Positions 7,474-13,548 of a stretch of 13,548 nt of DNA are shown here, piece after piece. Position numbers and translations under genes: made by a program. Numbering within the stretch: the stretch's first letter is position 1; each line of letters starts with the position of its first letter. The stretch is from an uncultured Clostridia bacterium (GTDB taxonomy: Bacteria > Bacillota > Clostridia > UMGS1810): contig CAKSFP010000048.1 in assembly GCA_934454585.1 (NCBI GenBank), positions 1-13,548 on the forward strand, written 5' to 3'. The notes beneath the pieces are model-generated. The model made no database searches and was not told where the DNA came from. It saw nothing but the letters and a program-made list of their open reading frames with translations.

Positions 7474-7538
7474 GAGAATTAATAATCCTTTGACTTGAGT
7501 TTTTAGTCCGGCATGTTACAATAATAGGAGATGGTATT

Positions 7539-8108
7539 ATGAGTAAGGGACGAGAAAAATTTCATAAGTATCGTTGCATTATTTTGCTTATAGAGAAATG
7601 GTATCGGCTATTTCCGAGAAAAATCCGATATCGTATGTTAGAAAAAAATCGTTATACTTATGGTTATATTGGAACGGTAAAAAGATATGCACTTGTAAAA
7701 AGCATTGCGAAATCGGTCGGAGACAATGTATGCATTAAAGAAGGAGTATTCTTTTATAATATTGATAATATGGTTATTGGTAAAAATGTGAGTATTTGGC
7801 CAATGACATATATTGATGCATTTGGCGATCTTGTAATAGGCAATGATGTTTCAATTGCTCATGGTGTAACAATTCTTACATTTGAACATCAATATTCGGA
7901 TCGTGAACTTCCGATTAAGGATCAGAAAGTCAAATCAATCCCTGTGGTTATTGGCAATAATGTGTGGATTGGGGCAAAAGCAACAATTTTGGCAGGCAAC
8001 CATGTAAATGACGGTAGTGTAATAGGTGCAGGAACAGTAATTACCAAAGATGTATATGATAATTCAATAATTGTAGGTGTCCCGGGAAAAAAGATTAAAG
8101 ACAGGTGA
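7539..8108 (+). CDS. Acyltransferase, left-handed beta-helix (WbbJ/CysE-like O-acetyltransferase)
   Basis: A 189-residue member of the hexapeptide O-acetyltransferases, expected to acetylate a sugar hydroxyl of the glycan. After a basic N-terminal region (1-60) come beta-helix turns such as MVIGKN, LVIGND, VVIGNN, WIGAKA and VIGAGT. H117 in LTFEHQY corresponds to the catalytic histidine of the family. It ends with GVPGKKIK, a typical terminus. TAGGAG (7525-7530) lies 8 bases before the ATG. The 65 bases before it are the longest gap within the operon. It is clearly different from the acetyltransferase just upstream, so the two may modify different positions or residues. The target is unknown. 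Confidence 0.84.
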   Translation: MSKGREKFHKYRCIILLIEKWYRLFPRKIRYRMLEKNRYTYGYIGTVKRYALVKSIAKSVGDNVCIKEGVFFYNIDNMVIGKNVSIWPMTYIDAFGDLVIGNDVSIAHGVTILTFEHQYSDRELPIKDQKVKSIPVVIGNNVWIGAKATILAGNHVNDGSVIGAGTVITKDVYDNSIIVGVPGKKIKDR

Positions 8109-8115
8109 TAATACA

Positions 8116-9237
8116 ATGAAATTGCTATTTATTCATGACCACCCATTCAGACGAGTAGATGGGAAATTATATTCTACCGGTGGGTTAAATGACTTAGTGT
8201 TGCAAAGATATACGAAGTATTGCGAAGAATTAACGATTATTGCACGAATTTATGATGAAATAACGGTGAATAATCGTTGGTCATTGATTACAAATCCTAA
8301 AGTAAATATTTTTGGCAATAAAACTATTATTGTTCCTGAATTGAAGGATGAGATAGAACGATGCGATAAAATGATTGTTCGTCTTCCGAGTATGATAGGA
8401 ATACAAGCCCTAGATATAAACAAAACATTCAAGAAACCGTATTTTATTGAAATGGTCGGTTGCGCATGGGATGCTTTGTGGAATCACGGAACAATCGGGA
8501 AAATGATAGCACCTTTCATATTCTTAAGGAACAAGCAACTTATTAAAAATGCTCCATATGTTCTTTATGTTACTCAGGCGTTTTTGCAAGACAGATATCC
8601 GAGTTTTGGTCGGACAATCGGTTGTTCTGATGTTGAAATTACAAATTTGAATGGTAGAACAGAGGAAAGAAGACTTGAAAAAATCAAATCCCAAACAAAC
8701 AAGTCTATACTTAGGATAGGTACAATTGCTGCAATTGATGTGCCATACAAAGGTCAGGAATATGTGATACGCGCTTTGGGAGAATTGAAGAAACGAGGTA
8801 ACTGCCGTTACGAGTATCACATTGTTGGAAATGGAAACAGCACAAGACTAAAAAAAATTGCTAAAGAGTGTAATGTGGAAACACAAGTTTATATTTTAGG
8901 AGGAATTCCGCATGAAAAAGTTTTTGATTGGTTGGATTCAATTGACCTATATATTCAACCAAGTAAACAAGAGGGTTTACCAAGGGCTCTAGTAGAGGCA
9001 ATGTCAAGGGGACTTCCGGCACTCGGAACGACTACGGGAGGAATTCCAGAATTGATATCAGAGAAGTGTTTATTTGGAAAGGGTGATTATTTCGCGTTGG
9101 CTAACATTCTTGAAAAATTAGATATTAAGGAACTTATTCAAATGAGTCATGAAAACTTTGATGTGGCTCAAAAGTACCAAAAGAGTGAGTTAGATCAAAA
9201 AAGAGATGCTTTTTACAGGATGTTCATGAAAATGTGA
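8116..9237 (+). CDS. Glycosyltransferase family 4
   Basis: A 373-residue GT-B glycosyltransferase. The N-terminal acceptor domain starts KLLFIHDHPF and has STGG (20-23), resembling the glycine-rich N-terminal loop of GT4 enzymes. The donor domain starts near SILRIGTIAAIDVPYKGQEY (197-216). The nucleotide-sugar motif is KQEGLPRALVEAMSRG (E286, E294), followed by TTTGGIPEL (305-313). The ATG is preceded by AGGTGA (8103-8108), which overlaps the stop codon of the acetyltransferase gene; an earlier in-frame start near 8077 would run back into that gene without a better site. A cytoplasmic enzyme at the membrane is expected, adding one sugar to the lipid-linked unit. Donor and acceptor are not predictable. 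Confidence 0.9.
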   Translation: MKLLFIHDHPFRRVDGKLYSTGGLNDLVLQRYTKYCEELTIIARIYDEITVNNRWSLITNPKVNIFGNKTIIVPELKDEIERCDKMIVRLPSMIGIQALDINKTFKKPYFIEMVGCAWDALWNHGTIGKMIAPFIFLRNKQLIKNAPYVLYVTQAFLQDRYPSFGRTIGCSDVEITNLNGRTEERRLEKIKSQTNKSILRIGTIAAIDVPYKGQEYVIRALGELKKRGNCRYEYHIVGNGNSTRLKKIAKECNVETQVYILGGIPHEKVFDWLDSIDLYIQPSKQEGLPRALVEAMSRGLPALGTTTGGIPELISEKCLFGKGDYFALANILEKLDIKELIQMSHENFDVAQKYQKSELDQKRDAFYRMFMKM

Positions 9238-9250
9238 TTGGAGAGTAAAC

Positions 9251-10348
9251 ATGAGGTTTTTTTATATTGTCAGAACAGGGTTGCACTTGTATCCTCCGTG
9301 TCTGAATCAAATTGATTATTTAAGAGAACTTAATCATGAAGTAATTGCGATTTACGGCAGTTGCAATCAAAAGACAGAAAAATCTTTACACGATATCGGA
9401 GTTAAAACAATAGGTTTATCAATTAAGAGATCGACAATAAAGTATTTAGGTAAAATACAAAGCTATACTGACTACAGAAAAAGAGTTTTGAGGGTGTTGA
9501 GTGAAAATTTTGAAAGCGGTGATTTTGTATGGTACGGCACTGCGGACAGTTGCTTTTCACTGGGTAATGAACACAAAAAATATCCGTTTATTCTTAATGT
9601 GCTTGAATTGTATGACAATAACACTTTTTATAGAAAGGGCGTTGGCAGGGTCATATCCGATGCGTCTGCTGTTATTGCATGTGAATCTACAAGGGCTGAC
9701 ATTATGAAAATGTGGTGGAAACTAAAAGAGACACCGTATGTGATGCCAAACAAGCCATATTGTCTTCCTGATAGAATTGGCGAGGGAACGATTGATGAAA
9801 CAAAAGTACTTATAAATCAGATAAAGGATAAAAAGGTGTTTTTATATCAGGGAATTATTTCGTCTGATAGAAATTTGGGACTGCTTGCAGACGCTTTTGC
9901 GAAGTTAAACAATTCAGAAATTTACTTGGGATTAATGGGGCAAGAACTGACAAATAGCGTTGATGACCTAAAAATGATGTATCCAAGGACGATTTATCTT
10001 GGATATATTCCTGCTCCGTATCATCTTGAAGTGACGGGAAATGCTTTTGCGGGAGTTGCTTATTATCAAGGTAACTGTCTTAATAATTTATTTTGCGCAC
10101 CTAATAAAATTTATGAATATTCGGGGTTGGGCCTCCCTATTTTGTGTAATGATATACCCGGACTGAGAAATACAGTAAAGCATTTTGGAGCAGGTGAGTG
10201 TATCGATTTTGAGAATCAGCACGAACTAATGGAGGCAATTGAGAGGATAGTTGCGCACAGAGAAACATATTCGCAGAATTCACATGAAATGTATAATGCA
10301 GTTGATAACAAATCAACAATGATTAGAATTCTTTCGGATATTATGTAA
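9251..10348 (+). CDS. Glycosyltransferase (GT-B fold, divergent GT4-like)
   Basis: A 365-residue protein with a GT-B layout. The second domain starts around VFLYQGIISSDRNLGLL (196-212), the 'xxYxGxxxxxRGL' type opening of a GT4 donor half. It contains APNKIYEYSGLGLPIL (283-298), a variant of the nucleotide-sugar site seen in divergent bacterial surface-glycan transferases, where NK.YEY replaces the usual E-x7-E core. IPGL (302-305) takes the place of the GG(I/V)PE loop. GGAGA (9240-9244) lies 6 bases before the ATG. It is 13 bases after the preceding glycosyltransferase gene and 12 before the polymerase gene. It is more divergent than the other two glycosyltransferases, so family assignment is less certain. 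Confidence 0.8.
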   Translation: MRFFYIVRTGLHLYPPCLNQIDYLRELNHEVIAIYGSCNQKTEKSLHDIGVKTIGLSIKRSTIKYLGKIQSYTDYRKRVLRVLSENFESGDFVWYGTADSCFSLGNEHKKYPFILNVLELYDNNTFYRKGVGRVISDASAVIACESTRADIMKMWWKLKETPYVMPNKPYCLPDRIGEGTIDETKVLINQIKDKKVFLYQGIISSDRNLGLLADAFAKLNNSEIYLGLMGQELTNSVDDLKMMYPRTIYLGYIPAPYHLEVTGNAFAGVAYYQGNCLNNLFCAPNKIYEYSGLGLPILCNDIPGLRNTVKHFGAGECIDFENQHELMEAIERIVAHRETYSQNSHEMYNAVDNKSTMIRILSDIM

Positions 10349-10360
10349 AGCGGTGAAAAA

Positions 10361-11638
10361 ATGAGGATAACGATTGATTTTCTTATGGTTTTAGTAACAA
10401 CATTTATAACAATTAGGTCTATAAGGTTGATAGAAAAATACAAATCAAATAGTTTGTCCGATTGGGCCATTTTTCTTTTGTATATATTTCAGACATTGCC
10501 GGTTGTTTTTGACATGATTATCGGTATACCCCAATATAACAGATGGTTTTTGGGGTTTGCCAAAGCCATGGCGAATGATACCGTATGCATTGTTTACGAT
10601 TTATATTTATTGTCCGTTAATATCGCTTTGATGATAGTATCTAAACGCAGTCAGGAAAAGGGTGCGCAGGAGTGTACAAGTAACTTGTTTGAGATAACAA
10701 AATCAGTTCCGAATTTTGTATTATTTCTTCTGGTTTTGTCGCCGATGATTCATGTGTTGTTGAGTGGAAACCTTTCTTCATTTTCTACATATGATTCTTT
10801 CAATGAACGGGAGTTGAAATCCGGTTTTACGGAATTAAATTCGGTTTTAATTATTATATCAATTCTTGCGTTGATGATATGGTATTTCAGACGAGAGAAG
10901 ACCCTTATAAGAACGATGGCACTTTTGGTATTTTCTTTTTTGATAATTTGGATAAGCGGCAAGCGTTATTCTGTTGTCACTATTTTATTTAGCTTTCTAT
11001 ACATGAATGCTTTAGAATGTCGTGACCCACGCCATAGAATAAATGTAAGAGCATTGCTTGTCGTTATGGGAGTAGCAGTGATTGTGTATTCTGTATACTA
11101 TATAACTGTTGTAAAAGTTACTGCAAATAGTGATTTTGAATCTGTTTATACAGCATTACGAATCGATTTTGGACGGGATGATGTTGTGAAATTCACCATT
11201 TGGAAAGAATATATCAAAGGGGAACATATACTTGAATATCCGCTCCAGACAATTATATCTTCTATATTCATGGCAGTTCCGCGGTTTATGTTTCCGTTAA
11301 AAGGGTATCCTCACTATAGGTATTTAACGGCAGCTATTTATAATACAAATATACTTAAAATTCCGGCGGGGATGACTCCGTCAATATTGGAAATGATGAT
11401 ATCTAATTTTAGATATTTTGGTATGCCGTTATGTATTGCTTTTCTTTGCTGGTATTGTAGAAAGGCAGATAAGGCAACAACTAGTGTTCAACACTATTGT
11501 TATGCAATGGTGTTGGTGGGAATGCTTACACAGAGTTTGGATTCAATGATTGTGATTTTTTATATGGTCATATACTTTATATTGGCATCAGAAGTTAAGT
11601 TTACAATAGGAAAGACGAGATTGAAAAAAAGGTTTTAA
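10361..11638 (+). CDS. wzy: Oligosaccharide repeat-unit polymerase (Wzy-like integral membrane protein)
   Basis: A 425-residue protein with about ten to twelve hydrophobic segments (roughly 3-23, 35-56, 76-95, 117-135, 158-176, 183-199, 203-217, 229-250, 343-364, 379-407), typical of Wzy polymerases that join flipped repeat units on the outer face. Segment 251-342 is the long external loop. It holds VPRFMFPLKGYP (306-317), similar to the 'PR.lwP.KP' signature of one Wzy group, and GMTPSILEMMISNF (337-350). GKR (200-202) sits between two helices as in many relatives. Sequence similarity in this family is poor, so the call rests on topology, these short motifs and position directly before the flippase. 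The ribosome binding site is weak. It could instead be a ligase of the same fold. Confidence 0.78.
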   Translation: MRITIDFLMVLVTTFITIRSIRLIEKYKSNSLSDWAIFLLYIFQTLPVVFDMIIGIPQYNRWFLGFAKAMANDTVCIVYDLYLLSVNIALMIVSKRSQEKGAQECTSNLFEITKSVPNFVLFLLVLSPMIHVLLSGNLSSFSTYDSFNERELKSGFTELNSVLIIISILALMIWYFRREKTLIRTMALLVFSFLIIWISGKRYSVVTILFSFLYMNALECRDPRHRINVRALLVVMGVAVIVYSVYYITVVKVTANSDFESVYTALRIDFGRDDVVKFTIWKEYIKGEHILEYPLQTIISSIFMAVPRFMFPLKGYPHYRYLTAAIYNTNILKIPAGMTPSILEMMISNFRYFGMPLCIAFLCWYCRKADKATTSVQHYCYAMVLVGMLTQSLDSMIVIFYMVIYFILASEVKFTIGKTRLKKRF

Positions 11639-11641
11639 TAT

Positions 11642-12910
11642 ATGGGAAAAATATCAAATGCACTTCATTCAAAAATCGCAAAAAACGGGATATATATGAT
11701 TCTTTTACAGGGGTTTAATACAATTATCCCTTTGTTGACCTTACCATACATAACCAGAATTCTTTCTCCATCGGCTTATGGTGAATTCTCTATAGCATTA
11801 AACTGGGTGGGGTATTTTCAGGTGATTGTGGAGTATGGCTTCGCTCTGAACGGGTCAAGACGAGCAGCAATTTATAAAGAAAAAGAGAAAATAAGCGAAA
11901 TACACAGTAATATTATTTGTGCACGAATTGTTCTATTTATCCCATGTGTTCTTATGTTTGTGATAATAATTATAGCTACACGAATAGATAAAGTACAAAT
12001 AGTCTGTATGGCGATTTTGTTTTTAATGGTATTTGCTGTTGTTTTTCAGCAGAACTGGTTTTTTCAAGGAATTGCTGAGATGAAAAATATAACAGTAATA
12101 AATGTAATTAGCAGATCTATATCTGTTGCTTTGATTTTTTTGCTTGTGAAAAAGCCGAGCGATTTATATTTATATTGTTTGTTATATATTTCAAATTTCG
12201 TTATTTCAAGTCTGTTCGGTTGTTTGGTTGTTTGGTTTAGGTATAAGATCAGGTTTTCTTTGGTTAAATCAAGTGCGATTAAACAAGAGCTTATCAATGC
12301 AGGGCCACTGTTTGTTTCATCGGCAATGTCAAAAATTTTTGGCGGCATTGGAATAACTGTTTTAAGCATAATTTCGACGGAGGATGCTGTTGGTGTATAT
12401 TCTGCCATTAACAAAATACCATATGTTTTAACTTTGATATTTGCGGCAATTTCACAAACACTATATCCATTTATGTGCAATGCGTTTGAGATTTCGTTTA
12501 ATAATGGACTTAGGAGCGTAAAAAAGTATGGTAGACCAGTGTTTTTATTTTTTGCGATTGGCGGATTGTTAATTATTGCGACAAATAACTCAATAGTTAG
12601 AATTGCTTTAGGTGCAGATTATGTTGATAGTTCAACACTTTTAATTCCTTTTGTTATATGGGTGTTATTTGGAATTATCAATAACTTTCTTGGAATTCAG
12701 ATTCTTGTGGCAAGCGGCCATCAAAAGGAATATAGCATAGCATTTACTATAAGTGTGACTATGATGTTTGGATTGATGATTGTACTTGGAAAGCTATTGG
12801 GAGCATACGGAATTGCATATGCCTCAATGATATCTGAGATGATACTTTCACTTATATTGGCGGTATTTGTAAAATCAATAATAAAAAATAAAAAGAGGGT
12901 AATTGTATGA
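11642..12910 (+). CDS. wzx: Lipid-linked oligosaccharide flippase (Wzx/RfbX, MOP superfamily)
   Basis: A 422-residue membrane protein with about twelve hydrophobic segments, the size and topology of Wzx flippases that move undecaprenyl-diphosphate-linked repeat units across the membrane. Family signs are LLTLPYITRILSPSAYGEFS (31-50) in the first loop, EYGFALNGSRRAA (64-76) and QNWFFQGIAEMK (137-148), all typical of RfbX-type proteins. The start lies 3 bases after the polymerase stop, and AAAAAAAGG (11624-11632) within the end of that gene may serve as ribosome binding site. It is the last gene of the operon and the most AT-rich one examined (17 of 60 bases G+C in line 12121-12180). Confidence 0.9.
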   Translation: MGKISNALHSKIAKNGIYMILLQGFNTIIPLLTLPYITRILSPSAYGEFSIALNWVGYFQVIVEYGFALNGSRRAAIYKEKEKISEIHSNIICARIVLFIPCVLMFVIIIIATRIDKVQIVCMAILFLMVFAVVFQQNWFFQGIAEMKNITVINVISRSISVALIFLLVKKPSDLYLYCLLYISNFVISSLFGCLVVWFRYKIRFSLVKSSAIKQELINAGPLFVSSAMSKIFGGIGITVLSIISTEDAVGVYSAINKIPYVLTLIFAAISQTLYPFMCNAFEISFNNGLRSVKKYGRPVFLFFAIGGLLIIATNNSIVRIALGADYVDSSTLLIPFVIWVLFGIINNFLGIQILVASGHQKEYSIAFTISVTMMFGLMIVLGKLLGAYGIAYASMISEMILSLILAVFVKSIIKNKKRVIV

Positions 12911-13012
12911 TATTCGGATGATTTTATAAATAAGTTAAAAACGGTTTTTATTAAAATTATATAAAAAGTTAGAATTGTTAAGTGTTTGTTTGTAAAAGTT
13001 TTATTTCAATTT

Positions 13013-13048
13013 GGGGAGTTCACCGCAAGGTGAGCGCCCCATCGTTTT
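13013..13048 (+). terminator. Candidate intrinsic terminator of the glycan operon
   Basis: GGGG (13013-13016) pairs with CCCC (13037-13040). After an A/G mismatch, GTTCACC (13018-13024) pairs with GGTGAGC (13029-13035) around the GNRA-type loop GCAA. ATCGTTTT follows, a poor but present T-run. It lies about 100 bases after the flippase stop, rather far. It may equally be another interspersed GC hairpin, so the terminator call is tentative. Confidence 0.4.
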
Positions 13049-13168
13049 AGGCAACGAGCAATTTTGAGGAAGTGCTGTTCGTTTTTATCATTCATTAAAT
13101 CTTGTGTACAGTGGGTTGCGCGATAATTTGTGTAACCTTTGCGGAACACCAAAACAATATTTTTTTGC

Positions 13169-13190
13169 GGAACGACACACAGGTCGTTCC
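13169..13190 (-). repeat. GC-rich hairpin with CTGTGT loop (second copy, inverted)
   Basis: GGAACGAC (13169-13176) and GTCGTTCC (13183-13190) form a perfect 8-bp stem. On the minus strand the loop is CTGTGT, identical to the loop of the hairpin at 2892-2913 on the plus strand. The stems differ in several base pairs but remain fully paired. On the minus strand the 3' flank is GCAAAAAAA, not a T-run. Confidence 0.6.
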
Positions 13191-13240
13191 CTCCCGGCAA
13201 GTGTTTATTTGCGTGGGGTTGTTTTGCTCGGGTCGATGCT

Positions 13241-13299
13241 GAATCCCTCCGCCGCCGTATTCGTTCAATATTATTTTCAAAAAATAATAGGCAAGACAG
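13241..13299 (-). repeat. RS1 interspersed repeat, copy E (degenerate, inverted)
   Basis: On the minus strand it starts CTGTCTTGCC, contains a 9-bp AT hairpin (13269-13277 pairing with 13281-13289, loop CAA) and ends GGCGGCGGAGGGATTC, the same right end as copy C. The outer GC clamp is reduced to GCC/GGC. It faces copies B to D, so the glycan operon lies between oppositely oriented RS1 copies. Confidence 0.6.
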
Positions 13300-13420
13300 T
13301 TCTTTTGCAGAATATGGCTCTCCGCATATGTATGATTTGATTACAACAAAAAGAAGCGATTTGGGAAAAAATAATTGCTCTTATAATTTTTGTAATATAA
13401 TAATCCAATGCAGCATATAC

Positions 13421-13487
13421 TATAACACACAATATATCGATAAATTTATCAGCAAAAATATTGACAAAATTATTGTATTGTGTTATA
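13421..13487. promoter_or_regulatory. Candidate operator: inverted repeat around the last promoter
   Basis: TATAACACACAATA (13421-13434) and TATTGTGTTATA (13476-13487) are inverted copies differing by a two-base gap. The second covers the spacer and the start of the -10 element, where a bound protein would block RNA polymerase. Autoregulation by an antitoxin would fit the downstream gene. The DNA is very AT-rich, which raises the chance of accidental symmetry. Confidence 0.35.
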
Positions 13488-13489
13488 TT
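13461..13489 (+). promoter_or_regulatory. Strong SigA-type promoter of the last gene
   Basis: Perfect -35 TTGACA (13461-13466), 17-base spacer, -10 TATATT (13484-13489, 5 of 6 matches), preceded by TGT as in extended -10 promoters. GGAGGTGA (13498-13505) and an ATG at 13511 follow at normal distance, giving a very short leader. This is the clearest promoter in the window. Confidence 0.75.
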
Positions 13490-13510
13490 ATATTTACGGA
13501 GGTGAGAGCA

Positions 13511-13548
13511 ATGGCAAATATATCAAGTGCTATAAGAGATACCGTTTC
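13511..13548 (+). CDS. Partial gene, N-terminus resembling a Phd/YefM-type antitoxin
   Basis: Only 12 codons and two further bases are visible: MANISSAIRDTV, then a serine if the usual reading continues. GGAGGTGA lies 5 bases before the ATG, an excellent ribosome binding site. The opening resembles N-termini of prevent-host-death antitoxins of Clostridia that continue with an 'I(S/P)xFNRG' segment; this comparison is from memory and rests on few residues. The strong promoter with an inverted repeat would fit an autoregulated toxin-antitoxin operon. The rest of the gene and any toxin gene lie beyond the window. Confidence 0.45.
   Translation, partial: MANISSAIRDTV

Larger units (their letters stand above)
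12911..13460. other. Long intergenic region with repeats, no convincing gene
   Basis: After the flippase the DNA is AT-rich to about 13010. It then contains a tetraloop hairpin (13013-13040), the direct repeat TTTGCGGAAC (13138-13147 and 13164-13173), the CTGTGT-loop hairpin and a degenerate RS1 copy, followed by AT-rich DNA. Short open frames here coincide with repeats, lack ribosome binding sites and look like no known protein. Confidence 0.6.

Noticed and set aside
7495..7522. Possible internal promoter (TTGAGT, 16-base spacer, TACAAT with TG extension) in the gap before the second O-acetyltransferase gene
   Set aside because: The expected start point near 7529 would fall within the ribosome binding site TAGGAG at 7525-7530, leaving the mRNA without it. 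Probably a chance match.
12938..12955. AAAAAC/GTTTTT symmetry after the flippase gene as terminator
   Set aside because: The arms are nearly adjacent, so no stable hairpin loop can form, and the pairs are almost all A-T.
13104..13340. Open frame of 78 codons on the plus strand, and overlapping frames on the minus strand
   Set aside because: All lie across repeat hairpins, lack ribosome binding sites and have unprotein-like composition.
1..13548. CRISPR array or tRNA genes
   Set aside because: No regularly spaced direct repeats and no cloverleaf-like segment were seen; the repeats present are inverted and irregularly spaced.

Overview
The window looks like a piece of a Clostridia-type (Firmicutes) chromosome, probably a gut anaerobe. 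The reasons are AGGAGG-like ribosome binding sites, tightly packed co-directional genes, a TTGACA/TATAAT-type promoter, and GC-rich hairpin repeats between genes of a kind common in gut Clostridia. The assignment is an inference; no rRNA, tRNA or housekeeping marker is present to fix it.

Left part (1-3267): one long gene (288-2807) encodes a superfamily 2 DExH helicase followed by six tandem 'helicase-associated' (HA) modules. It sits between copies of an interspersed repeat, here called RS1. RS1 begins with CTCCCTTGCC(T)AAAGG and ends with GGAGGGATTC. The complete copies hold a long AT-rich hairpin clamped by a GC stem, with four to five unpaired A residues on one side. An inverted pair of RS1 segments (1-79 and 2969-3048, about 90% identical) brackets the helicase, and the helicase stop codon itself lies in an RS1 remnant.

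Main part (3268-12910): ten genes on the plus strand, overlapping or closely spaced, form a cell-surface polysaccharide operon. The first three match the bacillosamine branch: a UDP-4-keto-sugar aminotransferase (PglE/EpsN type), a monotopic phosphoglycosyl transferase that starts the lipid-linked glycan (PglC/EpsL type), and a NeuD/PglD/EpsM-type sugar N-acetyltransferase. Three GT-B glycosyltransferases and two left-handed beta-helix O-acetyltransferases follow, then a Wzy-like polymerase and a Wzx-like flippase. The expected scheme is: make an amino-sugar nucleotide, load it on undecaprenyl phosphate, extend and acetylate it, flip the unit and polymerise it outside. The 4,6-dehydratase, chain-length regulators and any ligase or oligosaccharyltransferase are not in the window. 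GC content falls from the helicase (58% in one counted 60-base line) through the aminotransferase (48%) to the flippase (28%), which suits a horizontally exchanged glycan cassette.

Right part (12911-13548): about 600 bases hold a possible terminator, a GC hairpin whose CTGTGT loop matches one left of the operon but in inverted orientation, a degenerate inverted RS1 copy, and a strong promoter with an inverted repeat that may be an operator. The window ends 13 codons into a gene whose N-terminus resembles Phd/YefM-type antitoxins.
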